64,000 nt of DNA from positions 1 through 64,000 of the forward strand of contig WEDG01006500.1 in NCBI GenBank assembly GCA_017591395.1. Direction: 5' to 3'. Source of the stretch: Schistocephalus solidus. Its lineage: Eukaryota; Platyhelminthes; Cestoda; Diphyllobothriidea; Diphyllobothriidae. A program made the position numbers and the translations under genes. Positions 12,125 to 21,519 of the stretch are shown here, piece by piece. The notes below the pieces were generated by a model, which saw only the letters and a program-made list of their open reading frames with translations, was not told where the DNA came from and did not search any database. The stretch's first letter is position 1. Each line of letters begins with the position of its first letter.

Positions 12125-12290
12125 TCGGGTCCTCATAGCCCAGGCGGTTAGAGCGTTGTCTGTACTTCGGCTTTGCCCCTGAAACTGTGGTTTCGAACCG
12201 CACTGACGTCGCCAAGTTTTCCAGCATTAAGCCAGATGAAGGTAGGCATAGATGAGGCAATTATTGTGATTAATTAAGGGTAGTGTTTGA
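12125..12290 (+). repeat. tRNA-derived SINE-like sequence
   Basis: 'TAGCCCAGGCGGTTAGAGCG' resembles a Pol III A box. It is followed about 45 bases later by GGTTTCGAACC, close to the B box consensus, and then by an AT-rich tail. The arms do not form a full cloverleaf, so it is more likely a SINE head than a working tRNA gene. The head differs from that of the hammerhead repeat. Confidence 0.45.
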
Positions 12291-12294
12291 ATTT

Positions 12295-13555
12295 AAATAG
12301 GCATCGGCAATCAGAGGAACTCACATCCAAAAGAACATTTGGCGATAAATCCCCTTAATTCTGGAATATTTATGTTACCATTCACTTAATGAAAAGGTTC
12401 GGACACGTAGAAAAACATAATTGGAGAAGAAGAAGGTTATTCGTTCATCGGAATTATGACTAGTGTGGGGGTGGAAGAGAGAGAGAGGAACAAAATTAAA
12501 ATCAAGGTCTTCTGATCAAAGTCGGAGGATGGGTGGGCACGAGGAATGGTAATTACAGAAGATTGTCTATCTCATCAAATGTTAGCTGAAATTAAGAAAT
12601 AAGTTTTCGATTCGTAAAGATTAGCTTGATAGGGTGGTAAAATTAGCGATCATGTATCATAATCCCCAGATATTGGCTTTTGAACGAACATTCCGTCCAC
12701 CTATAGAAGCTCTACTCATTGAATGTGTTGACTTAAGTTGCATGAATATTTCGACGTCTATATGAACTTAAAATTTATTTCATAAAAAATCCATATAATA
12801 TTCTTTCCTATACTCAGTTGGTAACAAATTATATCTTCTTTAAAGTTTATACTTGAAGAAGGGGTTTCTTTTAGTTTTGAATAACTTGTTGAATGGCCGA
12901 ATAATTTTGAAGGAGACCTGCCCCTACACTCACATTTAGGGTTTCCAAACAAAATTCTCTATGCATTCTGTCTGTGGAAAATCACAAATTTCTCTACATA
13001 TTCGTCATATTACAGTCCCGTCAGCCGTACCCAACACACACCTTTGTGCTGTCTCCTGATTTCGATTCATACCGGTTGCCGGACTCATGTCAACCTGCAA
13101 GTCCACATCTGATACGAATTTTCACTTCCACGTTAATTAAAATCATGTTTGCGAAATTCATCGCATACTAGCCTTTTATTTTCTTTAGTAGATGATAGAT
13201 GCCCTACGCTCCCTGGAAAGATTACCTTTCGAAAACACCGTCCTGTGGTGACTTGTTTATTTTCGGTGAACGCCGGTCATTCTTCCGCCAGTACACATGA
13301 ACGTCGCATCATCACCGCGATCAACCTTTCGCTCCTTAAGCATTATGCGTCTTCTTTCTGATTTTTTTGCAGCTCGTGTTGAACATTGTGACATTGGGTG
13401 TGACCCCATATCATTGTCAACTGGGGAAACGTCCTCGAGCCGACCGGAGACCCAAGCTGCCGGCATGCATCAGCAGGCGGTAAGCACTGCTTTTTAACTT
13501 TTCTGGTGGTGTTGTCGCTTCATAGACAGTAGGTGTCCTAACTCATAAAATCCAT
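12295..13555. other. Unassigned sequence
   Basis: No gene or repeat recognised beyond general AT richness. Confidence 0.3.
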
Positions 13556-13589
13556 GAGATATATATATATACCAGAAACCGCAAAGAGA

Positions 13590-13722
13590 ACGCTGGGAGA
13601 CCCACTAAAGAGCCGAACCCCTCGTTGCTGTGTTACACAGCAGCAGAAACATCGGCGAAACACGTGTCTGGGCTTTTAGCTAGTATCTATGTCGGAAGTA
13701 CGGTAAAACGTCTTTGCCATAT

Positions 13723-13725
<3 letters not shown>
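13590..13725 (+). repeat. Repeat R2 with a hammerhead-like 3' half
   Basis: It matches 47,640-47,745: 'gaacccctcg', 'gcagcagaa', a GAAAC-containing block, then 'gcttttagctagta'. The GAAA, ACACGTGT, C string fits a hammerhead 3' half with a 4-bp palindromic helix III. No clear CUGANGA can be found upstream in either copy, so it is decayed or a different motif. Confidence 0.4.

Positions 13726-13726
<1 letters not shown>

Positions 13727-13808
<82 letters not shown>
13727..13808. repeat. (AT)n microsatellite, left border of the hammerhead array
   Basis: About 80 bases of TA repeat with one or two G interruptions at the left. The hammerhead repeat begins immediately after. Confidence 0.95.
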
Positions 13809-13809
<1 letters not shown>

Positions 13810-13811
<2 letters not shown>

Positions 13812-14200
13812 AAACTGGAACCGACAAAGACAAGGGACACCGGACTGGCCATTTCTGGTTTATTAGCCGTCATCAGCCAGTCATACCCAATCCCAAGTGT
13901 GGCACACCTGGGATTCGAACCCGCGACCTTTGGTAATTGAGTCGAACGCTCTACCATTGAGCCACGGGCTCATTGCTTTGTCGGTTGCGATCGGGAATGT
14001 GATGGTAGTGTGTGGCTCACCGATTTGCTTAAGGAACATTTATGTTCCGTTGTGTCCTGAAACTCAGACTAGAGCCCTCCCAGGCGGTCGCAAAGCGACT
14101 TGTTGCATATTTTTTTATGTGGAACCGACAAAGACAAGGGAGAGCGGAATGGCCATTTCTGGCTTATTAGCCGTCTTCATCCAGTCATACCCAATCTCGA
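13810..14200 (-). repeat. Inverted hammerhead/tRNA-like units at the left edge of the array
   Basis: On the minus strand a full head and hammerhead lie at about 13,970-13,838, with the tail of another unit at 14,200-13,980. The 13,838-13,882 hammerhead has drifted (stem II AACC in place of AGCC, helix III altered). The 14,148-14,193 copy has a damaged core (ATGAAGA). These are older than the plus-strand units that follow. Confidence 0.75.
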
Positions 14201-14232
14201 ATCCCAGGTGTTCCACACTTGGGATTGGGTAT

Positions 14233-17036
14233 GACTGGCTGATGACGGCTAATAAGCCAGAAATGGCCATTCCGGTCTCCCTTGTCTTTGTCGGTTCCAC
14301 ATTATCAACATATGCTCCACGTCGCTATGCGACTGCCTGTGAAAACTCTAGTCTGAGTTCTAGGACACAACGGAACATAAATGTTCCTTAGCAGATCGGT
14401 GAGCCACACACTATCATCATATTCCCGATCGCAACCGACAAAAGCAACGAGCCCGTGGCTCAATGGTAGAGCGTTCGACTCAAATACCAAAGGTCGCGGG
14501 TTCGAATCCCAGGTGTTCCACACTTGGGATTGGGTATGACTGGCTGATGACGGCTAATAAGCCAGAAATGGCCATTCCGGTCTCCCTTGTCTTTGTCGGT
14601 TCCACATTATCAACATATGCTACACGTCGCTATGCGACTGCCTGTGAGTACTCTAGTCTGAGTTCCAGGGCACAACGGAACATAAATGTTCCTTTAGCAG
14701 ATCGGTGAGCCACACACTATCATCATATTCCCGATCGCAACCGACAAAAGCAACGAGCCCGTGGCTCAATGGTAGAGCGTTCGACTCAAATACCAAAGGT
14801 CGCGGGTTCGAATCCCAGGTGTTCCACACTTGGGATTGGGTATGACTGGCTGATGACGGCTAATAAGCCAGAAATGGCCATTCCGGTCTCCCTTGTCTTT
14901 GTCGGTTCCACATTATCAACATATGCTACACGTCGCTATGCGACTGCCTGTGAGTACTCTAGTCTGAGTTCAGGGCACAACGGAACATAAATGTTCCTTT
15001 AGCAGATCGGTGAGCCACACACTATCATCATATTCCCGATCGCAACCGACAAACCAACGAGCCCGTGGCTCAATGGTAGAGCGTTCGACTCAAATACCAA
15101 AGGTCGCGGGTTCGAATCCCAGGTGTTCCACACTTGGGATTGGGTATGACTGGCTGATGACGGCTAATAAGCCAGAAATGGCCATTCCGGTCTCCCTTGT
15201 CTTTTGTCGGTTCCACATTATCAACATATGCTACACGTCGCTATGCGACTGCCTGTGAAAGTACTCTAGTCTGAGTTCAGGGCACAACGGAACATAAATG
15301 TTCCTTTAGCAGATCGGTGAGCCACACACTATCATCATATTCCCGATCGCAACCGACAAAGCAACGAGCCCGTGGCTCAATGGTGAGAGCGTTCGACTCA
15401 AATACCAAAGGTCGCGGGTTCGAATCCCAGGTGTTCCACACTTGGGATTGGGTATGACTGGCTGATGACGGCTAATAAGCCAGAAATGGCCATTCCGGTC
15501 TCCCTTGTCTTTGTCGGTTCCACATTATCAACATATGCTACACGTCGCTATGCGACTGCCTGTGAAGTACTCTAGTCTGAGTTCCAGGGCACAACGGAAC
15601 ATAAATGTTCCTTTAGCAGATCGGTGAGCCACACACTATCATCATATTCCCGATCGCAACCGACAAAAGCAACGAGCCCGTGGCTCAATGGTAGAGAGCG
15701 TTCGACTCAAATACCAAAGGTCGCGGGTTCGAATCCCAGGTGTTCCACACTTGGGATTGGGTATGACTGGCTGATGACGGCTAATAAGCCAGAAATGGCC
15801 ATTCCGGTCTCCCTTGTCTTTGTCGGTTCCACATTATCAACATATGCTACACGTCGCTATGCGACTGCCTGTGAAAGTACTCTAGTCTGAGTTCAGGGCA
15901 CAACGGAACATAAATGTTCCTTTAGCAGATCGGTGAGCCACACACTATCATCATATTCCCCGATCGCAACCGACAAAAGCAACGAGCCCGTGGCTCAATG
16001 GTAGAAAGCGTTCGACTCAAATACCAAAGGTCGCGGGTTCGAATCCCAGGTGTTCCACACTTGGGATTGGGTATGACTGGCTGATGACGGCTAATAAGCC
16101 AGAAATGGCCATTCCGGTCTCCCTTGTCTTTGTCGGTTCCACATTATCAACATATGCTACACGTCGCTATGCGACTGCCTGTGAAAGTACTCTAGTCTGA
16201 GTTCAGGGCACAACGGAACATAAATGTTCCTTTAGCAGATCGGTGAGCCACACACTATCATCATATTCCCGATCGCAACCGACAAAGCAACGAGCCCGTG
16301 GCTCAATGGTAGAAAGCGTTCGACTCAAATACCAAAGGTCGCGGGTTCGAATCCCAGGTGTTCCACACTTGGGATTGGGTATGACTGGCTGATGACGGCT
16401 AATAAGCCAGAAATGGCCATTCCGGTCTCCCTTGTCTTTGTCGGTTCCACATTATCAACATATGCTACACGTCGCTATGCGACTGCCTGTGAAATACTCT
16501 AGTCTGAGTTCAGGGCACAACGGAACATAAATGTTCCTTTAGCAGATCGGTGAGCCACACACTATCATCATATTCCCGATCGCACCCGACAAAGCAACGA
16601 GCCCGTGGCTCAATGGTGAAACGTTCGACTCAAATACCAAAGGTCGCGGGTTCGAATCCCAGGTGTTCCACACTTGGGATTGGGTATGACTGGCTGATGA
16701 CGGCTAATAAGCCAGAAATGGCCATTCCGGTCTCCCTTGTCTTTGTCGGTTCCACATTATCAACATATGCTACACGTCGCTATGCGACTGCCTGTGAGTA
16801 CTCTAGTCTGAGTTCAGGGCACAACGGAACATAAATGTTCCTTTAGCAGATCGGTGAGCCACACACTATCATCATATTCCCGATCGCAACCGACAAAGCA
16901 ACGAGCCCGTGGCTCAATGGTAGAGCGTTCGACTCAAATACCAAAGGTCGCGGGTTCGAATCCCAGGTGTTCCACACTTGGGATTGGGTATGACTGGCTG
17001 ATGACGGCTAATAAGCCAGAAATGGCCATTCCGGTC
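14233..17036 (+). ncRNA. Ten hammerhead ribozyme folds, one per array unit
   Basis: Folds start at 14233, 14538, 14844, 15148, 15456, 15765, 16075, 16383, 16688 and 16992, each about 45 nt. In the first, stem I is 14233-14238 (GACTGG) with 14272-14277 (CCGGTC), six pairs including one G-U. The core CTGATGA is 14239-14245. Stem II pairs 14247-14250 with 14255-14258. GAAA is 14260-14263. Helix III is the palindrome ATGGCCAT (14263-14270). The cleavage nucleotide would be T14271, giving an AUU site. The spacing between CTGATGA and GAAA is 14 nt. A weakness is the unpaired C46/A59 at the base of stem II, where a G-C pair is usual. A helix III with no loop requires two copies, which an array supplies. 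Confidence 0.72.
14449..14521 (+). promoter_or_regulatory. tRNA-like head with internal Pol III A and B boxes (representative unit)
   Basis: TGGCTCAATGG fits the A box and GGTTCGAATCC fits the B box exactly. The D stem GCTC/GAGC pairs, and the layout resembles tRNA-Cys-type molecules. However, the acceptor ends do not pair and the anticodon stem has mismatches, so this is a tRNA-derived promoter and not a tRNA gene. The same head recurs in all complete units. Confidence 0.7.
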
Positions 17037-17175
17037 TCCCTTGTCTTTGTCGGTTCCACATTATCAACATATGCTACACGTCGCTATGCGACTGCCTGTG
17101 AGTACTCTAGTCTGAGTTCCAGGGCACAACGGAACATAAATGTTCCTTTAGCAGATCGGTGAGCCACACACTATC

Positions 17176-17194
17176 ATATATATATATATATATT
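17176..17194. repeat. (TA)n microsatellite, right border of the array
   Basis: A TA run starts exactly where the last unit breaks off after 'cacactatca'. It mirrors the left border. Confidence 0.85.
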
Positions 17195-17204
17195 GAAGCG
17201 ATAA

Positions 17205-18705
17205 TGCTTGTCCCCGGGCAGAAATCAGAAGAAGAGGCGATCACGTGAAATATGGGTCTAATCTCCTGACGTTTCAAAATCATGCAAGATTCCATTGTCG
17301 AAGATGGTTTCTGTATGGCGCCTCGCAGTATTTATGGGTACTGAACATGCTGGCGTTCTGCTGGCTCTACGCCTATTCGTGCAGGATTACTGCGAGGGGG
17401 GTGGGGCATAGATTTCATAGCTGTCCTGCTGGTCAGTGCCTTTTCTCCCTCGCCTCGTCTGGGTGCTGTGTTTGGATGACAAGGATCATTGATCTCGCTT
17501 GCATTGCCCGCGTTTGTTGCCCCTGACCCGCATTTCTCTTTCTCGTCCAACGTTTTCATCGGTCCGTGCGCGTCTCATCGGTGGTTGCTGATCCGTTGCC
17601 CATGTCTCCTTTCCTTTCGGGTTGGAGACGCTCATACTTGGCGTTTTTGCGCAAACTATGTTCACCTGCGTCCGTGTTCACGCCTGACCGGATGTCTTTC
17701 TGGTTGGCGTTCTCCGCAATTATCTCAAAGAATGTGTTTGTATGTGGCATAGGTTCGCTCAGGCCTGTGTTCTGACTTGGTATGCGTTTGCTTGCGACCT
17801 CGATCAGTCCGACTTCTTACCTGCGATTCCGTTGATTGAGTCGCACTCGTAAGGCCTGTTAGGCCTCCGGGAGAATCGTACAGCGGCTGATGGAAGTTGG
17901 TACGGTGTGCCAGGCTTAGAGCGTTTCTCTGGCTGTTCGCTCGATACCTCGGCCTAGGATTTTGGCTTTCTGGAAAGAAAAGGTGTGTCCAGAGGTTGCA
18001 CAGTGTTCCGCTACCAACGAGAGCTGATCCATCCTTCATAAGGCCCGGGCGCGCTCACTCATGCGGGTCTGTAGTCGCTTACTTGCCTCTCCGATATATT
18101 TTGCCTCACGGGAACCACACTAAACACGATAGACGACGTTCGCCGTTTCGCCGCATGACAGGGGGGCCTTGGGTCTCATGAACCGACGTCTTATTGTCGC
18201 CTCAGGTCTGTGGGCGACACCGATCCCCAGTGGTTGCAAGAGACGAGCAACAGCTTTAGATACTTTCTCGATAACTGGCATTACTCGCCACACTTTCGCT
18301 TGTTCTACCGTTGGTTTTATAACTTGCGTCGGTTGTCTGTCGCGTTCTATAAAGCTACGAGGATAACCTTTGGAGGTGAACATTCGTCGAAGATAATGGA
18401 ATTTGGCTGCTTTGTCGCCTGCCTCGCTGCAATGACTTTAAGCCCTTATGTAAAGCGTCTTGATGCAGGCGCGTTTGTAGCACAATGCGTGGTTACTTTG
18501 GTAACTAAGGGCTTGACGTGTGTTGGTGGCCTTTCTATAAAGCATCGTCTTTAGGGTGCCGTCGGTCGTACGATGGACCAGGACGTCTAGGTACGCCATT
18601 TGAATGTTGACCTCAACCTCCATTGTGAACTAAATGTCCGGATATACGGAGTTCAAGATTGCATGAAATTCGGAAACCATTTCGCGCTTGAGAACGGTGA
18701 AAGTA
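17205..18705 (-). pseudogene. Old Penelope-like element fragment (RT end, GIY-YIG endonuclease, 3' tail)
   Basis: Read on the minus strand, 18,623-18,438 gives the end of a Penelope RT region (YLDVLVHRTTDGTLKTMLYRK). 18,383-18,120 gives the linker (KGYPRSFIERD ... GIGVAHRPEATIRRR) up to NVVYR. About 18,120-17,830 encodes, with interruptions, 'YIGEASKRLQTRMSE' and 'SLVAEHCATSGHTF', the heart of a GIY-YIG endonuclease. Frameshifts and stops make it inactive. About 500 bases downstream a hammerhead-like 3' tail lies at 17,260-17,300. It belongs to the same class as, but is clearly diverged from, the fuller PLE next door. The 5' part of the RT is missing, apparently ending at a TA run where the neighbouring PLE begins. 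Confidence 0.8.
17260..17300 (-). ncRNA. Decayed hammerhead in the PLE tail
   Basis: Minus strand: a GAATC/GATTT-type hairpin, then TGAAACGTCAGG (GAAACGTC at 17,268-17,275). GAA-ACGT-C fits a 2-bp palindromic helix III followed by the cleavage C, and AGG would be the 3' strand of stem I. The 5' core has degenerated. The downstream 'gatcgcctcttcttct' is shared with the PLE tail at 33.8 kb. Confidence 0.5.
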
Positions 18706-18710
18706 TATAT

Positions 18711-18963
18711 ATATTGTAGATCAGAGATAGTATGCATTCCGAGCTGATATAATCAAAAGAGGAGAGGTTCTTCGGAAACTGCGAGTTGTACTCGTGAATT
18801 TTTGAGCTGGTCACACCAACCCGTCGTCAGACGAAATAAATAAAAGTGAGTGTTAGAATATCGCACTAGACAGGCTGGCGTGACAGGACCGACAGACCAT
18901 TTGCTTGTAAAAGGTGAGTCATGTTAGATTGTGAACTAGGGGAAGGGGGAGGTGGAACAACTG
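18711..18963 (-). repeat. PLE pseudo-LTR, 3' copy
   Basis: About 250 bases, almost identical to 21,364-21,615 and in the same orientation ('agatcagagatagtatgc' through 'ggtggaacaactg'). Together they flank the PLE coding region, as expected of Penelope pseudo-LTRs. A few substitutions distinguish the copies. Confidence 0.9.
18791..18835 (-). ncRNA. Hammerhead fold in 3' pseudo-LTR, G12 lost
   Basis: Same architecture as 21,444-21,488: stem I TTCGT/ACGAG, core CTGACGA, long stem II. Here the conserved GAAA reads AAAA, replacing the invariant G12, so cleavage activity is doubtful. Confidence 0.55.
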
Positions 18964-18975
18964 CGGGTCTCGGTG

Positions 18976-19620
18976 CTATAGGGGGAGGGTGGATGGTGGA
19001 TCAGTTGGATTCCGGGTGACTGGGTTACCGGTAGTTGATGTGGCATTTAGGCGGGGGGCGGTGAGTCGTAAACGTAGACCCTCATAATGGATGTCCAGGT
19101 CAACATGGCGGTTGATACTGCCCGCACAGGAGTACCAGGCCTCGAGGAATTCCCTCGCTCCTTTTGTGTTGGCCATGGCGACGACCTCAGTTTCATCCCA
19201 ATTGAATCGATGGTCGCACTCGAGTGCGTGCGCAAAGACGAGGGACAAAGGGTCTCGGCGGCGGATGGCTAGTTTGTGTTCATTAATGCGTGTGCCCAGG
19301 CGTCGACCCTTATGCCCAATATATACACAAGAGCAATTTGCGCACGGGATGCGATAAATTACGTGGTTTGTTGATTTTTTTGGGATGGGATCCTTTATTC
19401 GGGATAGTGTGGTGCGAATTGAGGATGCTGGCTTGTGAGCGACGTGTATACCAAGGCGATTCAACTGCCGAGCGATTACCTCAGAGGCCCCCTTCATATA
19501 CGGCAGGGAGTAGAATTTTCGTGCCACAATTTCTCCGTTTGGGATGGGGCCTTGCGGTTGTGCCTGGTGCCTGAGGCAGTTCTTTCCAAAACTAACCGGA
19601 TATCCGTTACATCGAAACAA
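18976..19620 (-). CDS. PLE linker and GIY-YIG endonuclease (broken ORF)
   Basis: A 214-codon frame. About residues 1-75 form the linker (FRCNGYPVSFGKNCLRHQ ... LGIHVAHKP). The endonuclease follows from about residue 86 with VIYRIPCANCSCVYIG and GRRLGTRINEHK, then the His-rich HALECDHRFNWDE and EAWYS blocks. Penelope endonucleases carry a CxxC between the GIY-like and YIG motifs, and CANC is present. The natural start lies upstream in another frame. Confidence 0.85.
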   Translation of the reverse strand: MFRCNGYPVSFGKNCLRHQAQPQGPIPNGEIVARKFYSLPYMKGASEVIARQLNRLGIHVAHKPASSIRTTLSRIKDPIPKKSTNHVIYRIPCANCSCVYIGHKGRRLGTRINEHKLAIRRRDPLSLVFAHALECDHRFNWDETEVVAMANTKGAREFLEAWYSCAGSINRHVDLDIHYEGLRLRLTAPRLNATSTTGNPVTRNPTDPPSTLPL

Positions 19621-20687
19621 CCGATATAGGTAAGCGAGCTCTTTTTTAAGGATATCATCGCTGTTGCAGTAACGGTATGCCCGGTGGAAAATAGTTCGGA
19701 CACAGCTTCTTTTGTGAGCTGCTGGGTGGTTGCTTCCATAGTTGAGGATAATCTCAGCATTAGATCCTTACCTATGGACGCTTGTTGTGAGATTACCATA
19801 ATGTAGCTTTTGGATTTTAACGTCCAGAAATGGCAGGCTGTCTCCCACTGCCTCTTCGCGAGTGAACTGTATGGCTGTGAAACACCATTCAGCCTCTGAT
19901 GCAGTTGCTGAACTTCGCAATTCTTTATTACGATAAAGGTGTCACATACATATCGAAGCCAGATTTTGGGCTTGAGAGTTTGGAAAACCTCTTCTTCAAG
20001 TCGTTGTAAAACCAATTCGGCGAGTAGTCCTGATATTGGCGAGCCCATCGGGGTGCCCTTTACCTGTTGGTAGTACTTATTGTCGAATTGACAGTAACTT
20101 CTAAGGCAGAGTTTGAGCAGTTCTATAATATGTTGCGTTGGAATTTCAACGGGATTGTTCTGTAGGCGTTGAGCTACGCATTCAATTGCCAAGTCATGCG
20201 GTTTGGAAGAAAACAAGGCAACGACATCGAAAGACAAGATGCATTCATCAGTACTTACTTTGAGGCCTTTGATCCTTTGGAGGAATGCGTGAGAGTTGTT
20301 AATGCTGTATTCGGATCCATGCGTTAGCTGCTTCAGGTGCTTGTACAACCACTTAGCTATGTTGTACGTAGGTGATCCGATCAGTGGCACTATGATCCTC
20401 AGTGGGACATCCGGTTTGTGCACTTTCGGTAGACCGTATGCGAGTGCGATACGGGGATCTCTGAAGGTCATAAACTTTGAGTCAGCCGAACTTATGACTT
20501 TCAGGCGAGCGAGCTCATTGGTCTTTTTCTTGATGGCTGTGGCTTGCTTTTTTGTCGGGTCTTCGGCAAGAAGAGTGTAGGCCTCAATATCACTGAAGAT
20601 GTTATTCGCCTTATTAACGTAGTCTTTTTTTATCCATGATAACAGTAGCACCACCTTTGTCAGCGGGAACAACGACAATATTTTCAT
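19494..20687 (-). CDS. PLE reverse transcriptase core (broken, YVDD to YVCD)
   Basis: In this 397-codon frame the genuine homology begins at about residue 22 (DYVNKANNIFSD) and runs to about residue 270. LAYGLPKVHKP is near residues 82-92, FDVVALFS near 153-160, GTPMGSPISGLLAEL near 211-225 and YVCD near 246-249. After about residue 270 the frame leaves the Penelope reading frame, so the last ~120 residues are out of frame. The Cys at the catalytic Asp position predicts loss of polymerase activity. Confidence 0.85.
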   Translation of the reverse strand: MKILSLFPLTKVVLLLSWIKKDYVNKANNIFSDIEAYTLLAEDPTKKQATAIKKKTNELARLKVISSADSKFMTFRDPRIALAYGLPKVHKPDVPLRIIVPLIGSPTYNIAKWLYKHLKQLTHGSEYSINNSHAFLQRIKGLKVSTDECILSFDVVALFSSKPHDLAIECVAQRLQNNPVEIPTQHIIELLKLCLRSYCQFDNKYYQQVKGTPMGSPISGLLAELVLQRLEEEVFQTLKPKIWLRYVCDTFIVIKNCEVQQLHQRLNGVSQPYSSLAKRQWETACHFWTLKSKSYIMVISQQASIGKDLMLRLSSTMEATTQQLTKEAVSELFSTGHTVTATAMISLKKSSLTYIGCFDVTDIRLVLERTASGTRHNRKAPSQTEKLWHENSTPCRI

Positions 20688-21519
20688 CCGATTTTAGTGA
20701 TCGTAATTCTTGCGATTCCACGGCAGGTAGGGTTTGCTGGCGTCTTTTTTGCCGGAGGATACCGGTAGCACAGCTGCGTATGTCCGCGCGCATGTCACCT
20801 GGATGGGCAGAAGTCAGTAGAATGGATTCAAGGCCGGCTAGGAATTTGGTAGGTGTAGTATCCATGGGATTGAATCCTAATCCCTTCGATAGGAGGTTGA
20901 GTTCAGCAGGCGAGAGATTCCTTTTAGAGAGGTTATCAAATCGGATGGCCATGTTCTTTTTGGTCGTAGGGCGGACCAGAGATTGTAGTTTATCCTGGAG
21001 ATCAAGTCTCTTCTTCATTCTCGCATCCTTGACGGTGGAGTTAATTCTTTTCTGTACATTATCGAATACGTCTTCGGGTAGGGCTGAAGTGCATTGAGAT
21101 TTGACGTCAGTAATTATTGCCGCGAATCTGCGAAGACGGTTGTGCACGTCAGATATTATAGCATTAAAAACGCGCCATCCGTATTTGCAAGCAAGTGATC
21201 TGCCTGTCTCATTCGGTAATGTCGGTTTGAAGAGAAGCGATTTCGGTAACACACTGTGATTGCGACAGCGATGGAGAAAGGTTAGTTGTTCGAAGGTCGT
21301 CGCCTGTCTCTGTGCGAATTTCTCCCAACGTCTGGTAAGAATAAGCGTTTGACGCCCAAATATATGTTGCAGATCAGAGATAGTATGCATTCCGAGCTGA
21401 TATAATGAAAAGAGGAGAGGTTCTTCGGAAAATGCGAGTTGTACTCGTGAATTTTCAAGCTGGTCACACCAACCCGTCGTCAGACGAAATAAAGAAAAGT
21501 GAGTGTTAGAATGTCGCAC
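20614..21519 (-). CDS. PLE N-terminal part and start of reverse transcriptase (broken ORF)
   Basis: A 301-codon frame. Roughly the first 50 residues are encoded in the pseudo-LTR. A basic, helical region follows (KRINSTVKDARMKKRLDL). The C-terminus reaches ENIVVVPADKGGATVIMDK, the conserved RT entry of Penelope proteins. A frameshift near 20,630 ends it early, and the sequence continues as DYVNKANNIFSD in the next frame. It would be translated from the pseudo-LTR-driven transcript in an intact relative (inference). Confidence 0.8.
   Translation of the reverse strand: MRHSNTHFSLFRLTTGWCDQLENSRVQLAFSEEPLLFSLYQLGMHTISDLQHIFGRQTLILTRRWEKFAQRQATTFEQLTFLHRCRNHSVLPKSLLFKPTLPNETGRSLACKYGWRVFNAIISDVHNRLRRFAAIITDVKSQCTSALPEDVFDNVQKRINSTVKDARMKKRLDLQDKLQSLVRPTTKKNMAIRFDNLSKRNLSPAELNLLSKGLGFNPMDTTPTKFLAGLESILLTSAHPGDMRADIRSCATGILRQKRRQQTLPAVESQELRSLKSDENIVVVPADKGGATVIMDKKRLR

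Larger units (their letters stand above)
14201..17175 (+). repeat. Tandem array of a 305-bp Pol III-type/hammerhead unit (about ten copies)
   Basis: Near-identical units run head to tail. tRNA-like heads start at 14449, 14755, 15059, 15365, 15674, 15984, 16292, 16599 and 16903 (spacing 304-310), preceded by one headless unit. Each unit reads: tRNA-like head with A box TGGCTCAATGG and B box GGTTCGAATCC; a hammerhead; 'cccttgtctttgtcgg'; hairpin 1 (GTCGC/GCGAC); hairpin 2 (GGAACA/TGTTCC); and 'gatcggtgagccacacac' leading to the next head. Single-base indels differ between units, mainly in the D-arm region. The array is bounded by (AT)n on both sides. Read-through transcripts would be multimers with a cleavage site per unit (inference). 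The design matches the published schistosome S-alpha satellite in kind, not in sequence as far as I can tell. Confidence 0.92.
18964..21519 (-). mobile_element. Nearly full-length Penelope-like element, frame-broken
   Basis: Three overlapping minus-strand frames (21,519-20,614; 20,687-19,494; 19,620-18,976) together give one Penelope-type protein. It starts inside the 5' pseudo-LTR. It then has an N-terminal domain; the 'ADKGGATVIMDK' entry; LAYGLPKVHKP; a SFDVVALFSS motif; GTPMGSPISGLLAEL; and LRYVCDTFIVI. It ends with a GIY-YIG endonuclease (HVIYRIPCANCSCVYIG ... GTRINEHK, then HALECDHRFNWDE and EAWYS). At least two frameshifts break it, near 20,630 and between about 19,870 and 19,620. The RT catalytic YVDD is YVCD (the Cys codon is 19,944-19,946), removing a metal-binding Asp. 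The copy is therefore dead despite its good length. It sits in the intron upstream of the exon at 21,708. Confidence 0.92.

Noticed and set aside
14449..14521. A functional tRNA gene in each array unit
   Set aside because: A and B boxes and the D stem are good, but the acceptor arms do not pair and the anticodon stem has mismatches.
13676..17162. Repeated open frames of 60-102 codons in the array, reading 'MVERSTQIPKVAGSNPRCSTLGIGYDWLM' on the plus strand and similar frames on the minus strand
   Set aside because: These are translations of the tRNA-like head and hammerhead. The same peptide appears wherever the repeat occurs, in whichever orientation, and indels between units break it. It is not a protein.
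14201..17175. CRISPR array
   Set aside because: Units are near-identical throughout with no unique spacers, and the context is eukaryotic.
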